A DNA stretch of 64,000 nt from Blumeriella jaapii. Lineage: Eukaryota > Ascomycota > Leotiomycetes > Helotiales > Drepanopezizaceae. Numbering within the stretch: the stretch's first letter is position 1; each line of letters opens with the position of its first letter. This document shows positions 23,030 to 34,031 of the stretch, in pieces. The position numbers and the translations under genes are program-made. The notes under the pieces were generated by a model that worked only from the letters and a program-made list of their open reading frames with translations, made no database searches and was not told the DNA's origin. The DNA is taken from the NCBI GenBank assembly GCA_009599575.1, contig VWND01000001.1:248001-312000 (forward strand). Direction: 5' to 3'.

Positions 23030-23606
23030 TTTAATGATTTACGCAGAGATTCAAACTTCGGTGTTTCGTTTTTATATATTCGCCGATGCATTTTTTAAAT
23101 TCGCAATTAAGGTCGATTTCGGTATTTCGCTATTACGGTTTAAAGGATCTTTTATATGGTGTTGTTTGCAGTTGTATTATATGAAGGATTTTTTAATAGC
23201 TTTTTTTATTTTGCGCATAGTTATTAAATTACAAAAGTGTAATACATTTTAGAAACGTTTGAAATTACGGTTAGGCAATTTTGAACCGTGCGAAGTTTAA
23301 AATTCGAAAGTCGCTTTTTTATTTAAAAATAACAAATCGAATATTGGTTTATACGCTTCGACCGCTGCGCTCGGCCTTTTTGAATTAGATCTTTTTTGGT
23401 TAAACGCTTGGCGAAAACTTAATCTTTTGATTTTACGCTTTGTGATTGTGGTAATTATAATTTGCGGCTTTTTATTAAAAATAGTAAGGAGATGGCTGTA
23501 TATGCATTGGCCTGAGCTACGGAATATCGAAACCGTGGATTATATAGTAATATTATATTAATTTAATTAACTTATTAAAAAATAAGTTTTTTAATATATT
23601 ATTTAA
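23030..23606 (+). other. E2 untranslated leader
   Basis: 577 bp between the LTR and Gag, conserved in all three E copies. No TGG-type primer-binding site is obvious right after the LTR; the first bases read TTTAATGATTTACGC. The open stretch at 23034-23252 has no supported function. Confidence 0.6.
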
Positions 23607-25229
23607 ATGTTTGGACGCAATTTTATTTTATTTAATTTTTTCAAAGAACACAGAGACTTTTTTGATAGTTCTTTTATTGAAAACGATTTCTTTTATATTG
23701 AAAACCTTCGATTTGCAATTCCAGAAAACACTTATTTATTTAATTCAAATTTTACCAATATTTTTATTAATATTATAGACAACGACGCTTTTCGTTTTCT
23801 TATGCGAGGCCGCATGCTTTTTTTTGGCTTCCTTGGTGCATTTTTATTTAGTGGCGCCAATGTTATCGATTTTATCGAGAAATATAAAGAAATCTGTGAG
23901 GATTTCGGAGTTTCGGAAATTAAGATGTTCGATAAGCTTTTTCGCTATTGTGATTTAATTATTAAGGATATTATTAAGTCGATGAATAAATAGAAGGCTA
24001 TTGGGGCTCGAGATTGGCGTAAGCTAATTAAAGCTTTGAAATCGGAATTTCGAGATTACGATCGCTAGCAAATCCGCGATACTATCGCTTTTTTTAAACA
24101 GTTTGTTATAATAACCCGTTAAGCCAAAAAACTCAAGGCTTATTGTCGCATTTATACGAGAGTTTTTGACGTTTTCGTTAATAAAAAAGTTTTAAGCGAG
24201 GTTAAGCAAGGAAGATTGTTTTTACTTGGCTTTTTAATTAGCATTCGCAACAAAACTATTAAGTATTTTAAAATTAATAAACAAAATCTTAAAACTTTCG
24301 ATTAGTATTTCAAATTTATGAAATTCGTTTTTAAACAAAACCAAAGCGAACGTATTATCGAAGTTATAAACTAAAAGAAATCTCTTTTTTTTATTTACAA
24401 AAAAGACGTGGAAGCTTTAATACAGAAATATGCTTAGTTATTAAAAGTTACCGAAATCGCTAAGAAATAACCAGTTATTATATTATTTAATCGTTTTGTA
24501 AAATTTATAGGCTTGGAAAAGCTTAATAAAAATATCGAAATTCTCGTATTAAAATTTACCGATATTAAGATTTAAGGATTTTAGAGCAAAATCGAGGGTT
24601 TTATGCAGCAGCAGAAGAAACTCTTTTATGTTAATTCGGATAATAAAAACGATTAAAATGGCTTTTATAACAATTATTTTTTTTAGAATGCGCGAAGCGA
24701 TCAGCCTCGCTAAGCTATTGTAAAAGTGATAGCTGCTTAATGGCAATCTTTTCGTATTAGCGATCAGGATCAGCGAAATATTAATTATAATAACGATTAT
24801 TAGGAAAAAAAAGGAAACCAACGCGGAAACCAGAATCGCGGTTATTAAGATGGTAAAAGTAATTATTAAAAGAGATTTCGTGGCCCTAAATGTGGATTTT
24901 GTGACAACAGAGAAATTTATTGCGAAAAATTTTATATTCGCTCGGAATGCAAAGCATTCAATTTTTGTATAAACAATGGTATTTGTTATATTAATAAGTA
25001 TAAAGCAATTTGCTTCGGACCGACAGAAGCAGGAATGAGCTTTTTTAATAAAGCTGAGAACCAGAGCTGGTTGAACATTATTCGCTTAAAAGTGAAAGGT
25101 ACGGAATGGGACGATTGTTTGGAAAACAGGAAAGATGCGAAAACGATTTTTACTGGTAAAAGAGAAAATATTTCAAAAGGCGTATTAATTAAAAAGAAAT
25201 TTTTTATTTTAAGCGTAAGTGGAATTTAA
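23607..25229 (+). pseudogene. gag: E2 Gag (decayed but mostly readable)
   Basis: The Gag structural protein. A single frame (start ATG at 23607) can be read across RIP stops to the end of the segment at 25229 and on toward protease. Landmarks are FGRNFILFNFF at the start, then MRGRMLFFGFLGAFLF and VIDFIEKYKEICEDFG (to 23993), WRKLIKALKSEFRDYD, DVEALIQKYA near 24400-24430, a Asn/Gln/Gly-rich linker near 24780-24850, and a Cys-containing CGFCDNREIYCEKF...CKAFNFCINNGIC segment near 24890-24990 that may be a non-canonical zinc finger. The last part (25035-25229) is open. The same blocks occur in E1 and E3. Confidence 0.85.
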
Positions 25230-25559
25230 ATGTATGAATAAAAAATAAATATATATATTGCTAATGTAAATATCGCATTTGCAAATATTATGGCTGTATA
25301 ATTAAGCTAGCGAATCATAAGAAAGCAAAGTGTTTTTGTTTTATTCGCTAAATCAATTGGTATAAAAAAGAACGTCAGAATTAAAAAAAAGAAAGATTTT
25401 GGAATTCGAAAAGGAACCGATGAAATTATTAAAAAAACGCTTATAATAGAAGAAATTAACGACGATATAAAGGATATCGATATCGACATTCCGGTTTAAA
25501 TTATTCAGAAAGTACCAGCTTTTAAACGCTTATTATTAATGCGAAGCGAGAAATAGATC

Positions 25560-26168
25560 GACAAATATATTAGTTTTGAAGTCGTCGACGAAGCTATTGA
25601 AAGAATTATGGAATAAAAAATTGAATTGAAATTCAGCGATTTATTTAGCATAGAAAGGAGATTCGACAAAGTTATTAATAAACAAATTTTTGTATTAAAA
25701 AGAAACGAGAAAATTGAAATTACTCGAGAAGGAAACGATTTTGAATTGGAGAAAGATTAAAAAGAAATTTATAATATCGCAATTAATTTAGCCGATGGGA
25801 AGGAATCTTCGGAAAAAGTTAGCCTTTTGGCTTTCGTTATAAAAACTCAGAAGTCAAAACGACGAAACTGCTTTTACACGGCTATAAAAGCGCTAAAAAT
25901 AAAAATTATGCTTAAGAAAAGTACGACCGCCCTCGCTTTATTCGATAATAGAGCCGAAGTTAATTGCATAAACCAAGAAACAGCCGAAGCCAGTGGTGTC
26001 CCGATTATCACCGATAAACGAATGATTTATACGACCGTTAATGGAAATATTATTAAGTTTGACGGTATTATACGGAATATGGAAATCGATATTAAAAGTA
26101 TTGTTATTTATAGAAACTTTTTGATAATAAAGAAATGCTTTTATTTTATTATTTTTAGAATGCTTTGA
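25560..26168 (+). pseudogene. pol: E2 aspartic protease (decayed)
   Basis: Same reading frame as Gag. The open part at 25827-26168 contains KSTTALALFDNRAEVNCINQ, a retropepsin-like site in which the catalytic D-x-G became D-N-R, then TAEASGVPIITDKRMIYTTV and IYRNFLIIKKCFY, matching the flap and C-terminal strands. The upstream part, with FSDLFSIERRFDKVINKQ, is an N-terminal extension conserved in E3. Confidence 0.85.
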
Positions 26169-26559
26169 ATCCTGGAAAGTTTCGTTAGTTTTAAATATAC
26201 CGAAAACGGCCAGATGAAAGCTTTTTTCTGAAATTGGAACCGATTTTTTCAAGATTAAATTACCGTCGCCGGCGATAAGGTTTTTCTAATCGACGTTTTA
26301 TCGGGAAACGAATAGCCGGCTTTGGTTTTAAAATAAACGCTGGGCTATAATAAAACTTGGAAAATAATTAATTAAAAGCATTCGCGTTATTAATCGAAAT
26401 AGCACCGCGAATAAAATTAATTAATATTAATATTTTTAGCTATTAATTCGGAAATAAAAGTTTCGAAGATTTCGTTTTTGTGTTAAACAAATCCGATTTA
26501 TATATTTTATTTTTTTGTGTTAATATCAGCATTTTTTATAAGCGCAAAGCTGATAAAAT

Positions 26560-28570
26560 ACGATTCGTGAATTTTGGCGAATCCGGTGGGAATATTTCCG
26601 GAAAGATAAACGATTGGTTTGAGAAGAATAAAGCAACAAAATTATTTTAATTAATTACTAGCGAATTCGAAGGATTTATTACCGGCCGATTTTCCAGCTT
26701 ATTATTTGGCAGCCGATTTATAAAAAAACGATTTAATAATTTAACAATCGGAATTTAATTTTTACTAAAAAAAAAAAAGGTTTTGTACGAAGTTTTACGC
26801 AACCGGGAAAAGGTTATGGCTTTCGATTTTACCGAAATGGGCCAATTCAGCTTTAACGTTACGCTTTATATCGATATTAAAACCGTGTTTTACGAAGCTT
26901 GGCAAAAAAAAACCTTTTTAGTTTTTAAAGTTTTTTAGGATAAAGTAGTCGAAATGCTGAAAAAACGAATTAAGCAAAGGATTTTCGAATTTTGCTACGG
27001 CTTATATAAAAACAAATGGTTTATCGTTGCGAAAAAAAAGAAAGGCATTTACAGATTTATTATCGCAGTCGTCGAAATAAACAGAATGACGATACGAGAC
27101 GCTAACGTGTTATTTAACGTCGATTAATTTTTAAACGAATTCGCAGAATTAACGATCGTTTTTTTTTTCGATTTGTTTTCCGGCTACGATTATTTAGTAT
27201 TTAACCTACGATTTCGAAATATAACGGCAATTTAAATTCCAATCGGTTTGTTGCGTATAACGAGAGTATTTATAGGAGTTATTAATTTAATCGCTTAATT
27301 CGTAAGAATCGTATATAAGATTTTTATAATTTGTATTTCTGATATTGCTTTTTTTTACGTTGACGACGTCGGAATAAAAGGTTTTAAATTATATTATAAT
27401 AATAAAAAGATCTTTTTTGAAGTTCGACGCTATATAATAAAATATATTTAAAACATCGATAAAATTATAATTTGCTTCGAAAAAGCTAAAGCTATTATTG
27501 GCTTTCGATTAAAATTTTGTATGTTCGAAATAAATATCGTTGATTATATAATTGATAGCGCTAGCCGCTATTTTCAACGAAAAAAAATTGAAAAGATTTG
27601 CGAATAAAAAAGATGTGAAAATATTACCGAAGCCAGAGCTTTTATTGGCGTTATAATTTATTATCGCAATTGGATTAAAAACTTTTTTTAGAAAGCCGTA
27701 TTTATTTACGCTACGATGAAAAAAAGAGTCGATTTCGTTTGAGGAAAAAAACAAAATAAAACTATAAAAGTTTTTAAAAACGACTTTTTATCGGCTTTAT
27801 CGTTTATACGGATCGATTACAGCCCAGACGCAAAAAAAATTATTCTGACTGTCGACGCTAGTATTTTCGGTTGGGGAATTGTATTATAACAAATCGATGA
27901 AAACAAAAAACGGCATTTTTTACGATTTAAAAGCGGCTTATAATCTTTCGCGGAAGCACGCTACGATGCTATCAAACGAAAATATCGAGGCGTTTTTAAA
28001 GTAATAAAAAAGATAAAAAGCGAATTGTACAACGTATATTTTATTTTGAAAACAGACGCAAAAGTTTTTATCGATTAATTAAATAAAAAAGCTAATGATT
28101 TGCTAAAAGCATTCGTTATTAATTGGATAATTTAAATGCGACTTATAGACTTCGAAGTCAGATATATCAAAAGGATAATTAATACAGCGGCAAACGGCCT
28201 TTCGAAACGAAAACGCTTCTATCCGTTTGATTTCGCTAAATAAAGCGAATAAGACATCGACGAATAGATTGCTGACGAAATCGGCTGCTTCGCTATTTGC
28301 GCCCTGGGTTTTACAGAGCCAAAACTATTCGCGTTGTTATTTCGGTTGGCACCGCGAGTAAAAAACACCGATTTTCGGGCCGAAAAAGCATTCGCGTTAT
28401 TATTTCGGCTGGCACCGCGAGTGGATTTGACCGAAAACGATCGGAATAAGCCGAATAACGACGAAAATGAACTTTTAATCGATAATTACGAAACCGAGGA
28501 TTTTTATTTAATCGCGTATTATTTAATTATTTTGTTTAAATTATTTAGCGTGTTAAATTATTAATTTAAA
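26560..28570 (+). pseudogene. pol: E2 RT and RNase H (decayed)
   Basis: The RT reads MAFDFTEMGQFSFNVTLYID, then FFDLFSGYDYLVFNLRFRN, IPIGLLRITRVF and the catalytic box YVDDV at 27356-27370, which is intact. RNase H follows with ILTVDASIFGWGIVL near 27840-27885 and ARYDAIKRKYRGVFKVIKK near 27958-28015. VRYIKRIINTAANGLSKR marks its end near 28160-28210. A linker with a duplicated phrase, ALLFRLAPRV, follows at 28334-28440. Stops remain in every block. Confidence 0.88.
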
Positions 28571-29830
28571 TTATTTAAAAATTAGGTTTTCGATTATATT
28601 TTAGCCGATAAAAAGCTGTATAAAATGGAAAATAATATATATCAAAAACGCTTAGTAGTAAATAATAAAGCTGATAAGTTTCAAGTTATAAAAAAAGCTT
28701 ACGAAAAAGTATTTTATCGAAGAGCTAAAGCTATTTATTACCGAATTAAAAACGATTTTTAGTGGAGAGGATGTTTCGAAAATTGCAAAGCTTTCGTTAA
28801 AAGTTGCATTTTTTATTAAAAACGAAAACCTGGCCGAAAAAAAAATCTATTATATTCGACGTAGTTTTTTGGAATTTAAAAAAAGGTTAACTTCGACGTT
28901 ATACGCGTATTAATCACCGATCGCGGTTATATATGCTTCGTATTCGCTATTAACGATTTATTTAAATAGTTTGAAGGGCGACTTTTCCGAAACGCTATTT
29001 TCGAAACTATAGCGACTTTTTTTTGGAAAGACGTTGTGTATCGATACGGTTTGTTTAGCAAATTAAACGTCGATAATAAATCCGAAAACAAAAGCGTTAT
29101 CGAGACTTTTATAAAAAAATACGGTATTTAGCGTATTTAAATCTTAGCTTATAATTTAAAAGGCAACGGCTCCGTGGAACGAAATTATAAAAATATTTTT
29201 AACGGATTTTTAAAAGCCATTCGAAGGGGTTATAAGCGTTGGTCGCGGAAATTTTCGAGAATGCTTTTTGCTATACGCATATGCATATACGTTTTTATTA
29301 AAATGATTTTATTTTTTATTTAATACGAAAAAAACGCTCGACTGCTTTTGGAAACAAAATGGCCTGTATAAAGGTTTTATAACGTAGTTAAAATAAAAAC
29401 GAAAGCAGATTTATTAGCGATAAGATTTAAATAGCTGAATTACCGCGATATAAATATGAAAAAGATAATTTTAAAAAAGAAAAGGTATAAGAAGACAGTT
29501 AAAAAGGTTTGGAATAGAACTAAGGTTTTAAAAAAACGCTAATCAGAAAGGGAAATTTGGTTTTAGTTTACGACGTCCAGCGCGCTATTAACAAATCGGC
29601 CGATATTAAATTTAATTATAAATGGCTCGGATTTTACGAAGTATGCGAGGCCGAATTGGATAAAAATTATTACAAATTTACGGAATTCGATGGAACAAAA
29701 CTGAAAAAAACGTTCGCCGCTAATCGGTTAAAGCGATTTTACAAAAGGAATTAGCAAGTTTATCTTTTGGATTCTGAATTAAAAAGCGATTCCGATTTTA
29801 GCGATTTCGACGACGATTTCGACTAAAGCG
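28571..29830 (+). pseudogene. pol: E2 integrase (decayed)
   Basis: Core: VLITDRGYICFVFAINDLFK near 28900-28970, FFWKDVVYRYGLFSKLNVDN near 29010-29075, and KGNGSVERNYKNIFNGF at about 29160-29215, carrying the probable catalytic Glu. The C-terminal domain is open at 29557-29754 (VLVYDVQRAINKSADIKFNY, KWLGFYEVCEAELDKNY, LKKTFAANRLKRFYKRN). An acidic Ser/Asp tail follows. No chromodomain is visible, unlike G1 and G3. Confidence 0.85.
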
Positions 29831-30390
29831 ATTATATTTTTGAAAAAAAGGAATTTTTTGAAAAGGTCTGGAAATAGCCGAGCGACGACTTCGCTGTTAA
29901 AAGCATAGTTTAAATTATGATTTCATTTATAACCGAGAAGAAGAAAAGTGTATACAAAATTGTTTACTAATTGTTTTACTGTTTTTGTTGTCTATTATTT
30001 TTCTTTTTATTATATGCTGTTTTATTATTTTTGTTTTGATATACGCTGTTTATTTTTGAAATCTTTTTTTATATTGTTTGGGACATTTATTATACTTTTT
30101 TTTGTTTGATTATACTTTTGTTTATTAAAACAAAGGTTTTGTATATATTTGAGCCGCATAATTGATATATTTATATTATTCGCATATTTTACGAAAACTA
30201 TCTTTTATGCATTTTATTGTTTGCTATTTGCTATATTGTTTACTTTTTTCGCTGTTTTGAACGAGTGTTTGCCTAAACAATTATAATTTATTAAAAAAAT
30301 AGCATACGGATTTTCGTAACTTTTGAATATAAATATTTTATAATTTTCGTATTTTTTTTTATTTATTTTTTAATAAATATAATATATTCT
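29831..30390. other. E2 spacer between integrase and third ORF
   Basis: About 0.5 kb of A/T-rich, low-complexity sequence with no coding signal. It could hold a promoter, splice acceptor or processing site for the third ORF; nothing specific is visible. Confidence 0.6.
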
Positions 30391-30392
30391 TT

Positions 30393-33300
30393 TGATTAAT
30401 AAACCTATCGATATTATATCGTTTTTTAAGCAAAGCGTTGCTAAATCTAGCAAGTTTATTTTTAATTTATTTTGGAACGGAATTATTATACGTAATTTTT
30501 TCGAATTTAAGCAAATATATAATGCCGCTATTTTAAATTAATAAGCAGCTTTCGTAAAAACGTTTATAAAGCAATTTGATATAATAATTGAAAACGTTAA
30601 CGAATTTTTATTCGATTACGAAAGTTTCGTTAAAGCTGAATTCGTTCGCAAAAGCTTTGATTACGATAAATTTCTGCTGAATTACGATAACGCTTTAAAA
30701 ACTTTCGTCGGAGCAAAAAAAGCTCGAAATAACAAAAAGAAGGTGATAAACCGAGTTTTGCGATTTTTATCAAATTAACGAAGAAAAGATATTTAAAAAT
30801 ACGTTTTTAACAAAATCACCGGTGTTATTTTACTTCGGCATTTCGCTCGCTTTTTCGAAACTATTACTTTTACGAAAAAAAAAGTCTGGGTATTAAACGC
30901 TTATATTTTTAAAGCGTAAGCTCTGAAAGCTAATAATCCAAGGGTCCGCAGGTTCACAAGCCTTTTTACAGCTGTTTGCAAACTGGTCGACGACGCTATA
31001 TAATCGCCAGAAGAAGTTTAGTCGGTTGCGAAATTTTAAATTTGATTTTTTTTTAAAGCAAAAAATTAAATGTCGCTAAATGCGGCATTTTTATACCGAA
31101 AAAAAAAGACGACGCTATTCCGATATTTTAAATTTACGACGACGAAGGAAACGAAAAAGCTAATATTATTTTCGTTTAATTCGAAAAAATATACGCGGTA
31201 ACAATTAATATTTTTAAAGCAGCTAAAACAATTCGGCGATTTTTATTTTCAATTGTCGAAGACGAATCCGAGAACGAAATCAAAAACGTAATAATAAATA
31301 ACCGCTTATTCGAATATAAAAAACTTATTATACCGATAGAAATAATTCCGGAAAAAATAGAAATAAAAGACGTAAAAAAGCGCGCCGACATTTTCGAAAC
31401 CTTTTCTGTCCGGAGAAAAAAACTATTTACGTCGCTAACAGGAAAGGCACCGCGAGTGAAAACAGCCGGAAATTAACGCCGAATTATAGGCTTTAAATTA
31501 GTTAACAGGAAACGCGACGATTTTACAGAATCAGATTTAAAAAATCTTAATATTCCGAAAGGAAAAGATTTAAACGATTTTGAATTTGATTTTTCGAAAT
31601 TAAATACGCAAATACTAAAAACGCTTGCTGCGTTTAAAAACGTCGAACCGCTAATATTTTAGATTTTAATAAAAGCATTTAAAATCTCGACTATTATACG
31701 TTTCGATCGAAAAAGCTTGGAAAAGAATATCGAAGTTATCGCGGGAAAAATTATATAAAAAGTATAAAATTAAATTAATTTGTTTAAAACTTTCGCTTTC
31801 GACGATCAAACGATTCAGAAGTTTTACTTCGATATTTTTATATAAAAACCAAATAAATCCGTTAGCTTTTTTCTTTTTGCTTCGAACGAAAACTGAACCA
31901 AGCTTTTTTCGGAAGACTGCAAATGTAATACGCTAAAACAAATAAAAAAAACTTTTGAAAACGGTGACCCGTTTTTATTCGAGCTTTTTTTCGCTGAAAA
32001 ATTCCGATTTTTTAATTTCGTTTTTACGAATAACGTCAACGTCAGAAAAAACGGTAAGTTCTGTTATTTTTACGTACGCTATTACGCGGCGTATTACAAT
32101 TTGATTATAAAAGGAATTAACGTTGTCGGTTTCGCTGGTCGATTCGCTGTTATTAGAAATTCGGATTACGACGTATTCGAAGTTGATTTTAATAATTAGT
32201 TTATATTCCGACGAAAAATTGCGAAAATTATTTAAGCACGTGCTAAAGCTTATTTAGGATACGTAAATTTCAAAGCAGATCCCAAAGTATTTAGCGCGAT
32301 TATAAAATTCGATTAGAACGTAGAAAAATGGAAGCAACGAGTATTTCCAAAAGCCGATTTTTCTGGCCTTTCGACCGAAGGTATGTTTCAAAGTCTATCT
32401 GAATTAAGCTGCGAATTCGTTAATTACGTAGGATCACAACGGAGAAAACAAGCTATTATTGCATTTTATAAAAAAAAAGGTAGCTATATATAAGTATTAT
32501 TTTCGATTGGTTAAAACCCAAGAAGCATTTACAGCTTTTTTCGCTAATATATTCTATAGTTTTATTTAATAAGCTTTTAAAATACATTCCGGTTTTTATT
32601 TCGCTGTTTTAATTATTCGAAACTTCGAAAACTGCCGCCTCGTAGCTTATTTTGACGTTCCGATCGCTTTAGGCTTCGTTGGTCCCGATCGTATTATAAT
32701 TATAAATTCGATATCGCCGATTTTCAAAAGAAAAAAAGAATCGAAGACTTTACCGACGCTATTCTCGATTATTACGTTTTGTTTGCTTTCGCATATAATT
32801 CGGAAATAATCGAAGCTTATTTGCAATTATATTACGACGCAAAGCTAATTAAAACCATTTAAAAAAGCTTAGCTTTTTTGTATTTTAGCGCGTTTAAAAC
32901 AGTGGCCTCGGTTATTTTATCGGACTACGAGACCGAAAGCTACGGAATAAAAAATGAAATGACTTCTGTCAGCTTTTCGACTAAATAAAAGGTTTTCGTT
33001 AGATTCAGAACCTAAAAAATCGACGGCGCGATGCTAATCTTTTCGAACAATTATACGGCGCAAAGATATAGAAACTACTTCGAAAACGATAATCCGATAA
33101 GCAATCTAATATTGTTTATATTGCGACGAGAGCAATTATAATATCCTCGGTAATTTCGATTGCAAACGACTATTTTCGAATTATTCCGTGGAATAGTCTT
33201 TTTTATAGGCTTCGGAGCTTTTTTAAAAGCATTCGTCGGTAAACAATCGTGGTCCGATTTATTAATTTTACGCGAAGCAAAAGCGTTAATCGGTTTTAAT

Positions 33301-33617
33301 TACGACGAATTAATCGATTACTTTCACGATTTCAATACAAAACTTTTTAGCGCCTTTTTTGCAAAGCGTGGAACCACGTATAAAAGCTGGAATTTATTAT
33401 TTACGAAGAAAAGTCGTGGAAAGCATTCGTCGCGGCGATATTTGATAATATTATCGACGAAAAAGCTATCAGAACGTTCGTAGGTTTAAACGATACTTCG
33501 ATTGACATTTTATTAAGCCATTTTTTAAAGGAGTAAAATAAACAAAATGATTTAAACGATAAGCGAGACGCTACTTTTTCGCAGGAGCCAATAGCAAAAA
33601 GGCCAAGAACGGGTTAA
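30393..33617 (+). pseudogene. E2 third ORF, unknown protein (~1,070 codons)
   Basis: A long sense-strand coding region in the position where env-like genes sit. One frame can be followed from about 30393 to about 32500 across RIP stops, then continues in shifted frames to a TAA at 33615-33617. Landmarks are DIISFFKQSVAKSSKFIFNL, KSFDYDKFLLNYDNALKTF, NKITGVILLRHFARFFETI, NPRVRRFTSLFTAVCKLVDD, acidic VEDESENEIKN, YVRYYAAYYNLIIKGINVV and KADFSGLSTEGMFQSLSEL. An open 107-codon segment lies at 33160-33483, in a different frame from the final EEKSWKAFVAAIFDNIIDEK stretch. The C-terminus ends basic, IAKRPRTG, resembling a nuclear localisation signal, and is kept in E3. No signal peptide or membrane segment is evident. 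I do not recognise the family. Confidence 0.65.
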
Positions 33618-33758
33618 AAGACCGAAAGAGTGTGGGGCTAAGAAGTTTGGTTTGTGGTTAATTGGTTTTTAGACTATAGGGGATAAATTAGATTGTATTT
33701 GTTGGAATTTTTCTTTGGTCGTAGTTAGGAACGATTACGTATGTTGTTTGGGACAGGA

Positions 33759-34027
33759 TGTAAAACGGTAATACTTTGTATTAATAAGAGTTGGTAGTTT
33801 TAGCTATGGTCGAGGCATGGACCCTTTCGAGACCCTCTGCTATTGATTATTTTCAACAGGTATAAGAGCAAGATATTCTTTTAGATAGTATTATAAGCAC
33901 GCAGTTTAATTTATACCTTTACTTATTTTTCTTTTCCTTTTTTTAGTCTTTTCTAGGGATCTCCTAGACTATCTTACCCACCGATATGTGGCCGTATCAG
34001 TCTGGTTTTCCTATCTACTTTTACAAT
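33759..34027 (+). repeat. E2 3' LTR
   Basis: 269 bp, TGTAAAACGG...CTACTTTTACA, followed by ATAC. A short purine-rich stretch (GGGACAGGA) before it is the likely polypurine tract. Confidence 0.93.
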
Positions 34028-34031
34028 ACTT

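Larger units (their letters stand above)
22764..34027 (+). mobile_element. E2: complete 11.26-kb Ty3/gypsy with third ORF
   Basis: Complete element with LTRs of 266 and 269 bp (TGTAAAACGG...TTTTACA) and TSD ATAC (22760-22763, 34028-34031). Order: leader, Gag, protease, RT, RNase H, integrase, A/T-rich spacer, third ORF, 3' LTR. RT before integrase defines Ty3/gypsy. It is the best preserved of the three E copies but is still full of stops. It interrupts the integrase gene of G2. Confidence 0.95.

Noticed and set aside
33759..34027. Solo LTR
   Set aside because: The base context immediately left (CAGGA) and right (ATACT) does not form a duplication, while ATAC is found before the E2 5' LTR at 22760. 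It is the 3' LTR of E2.
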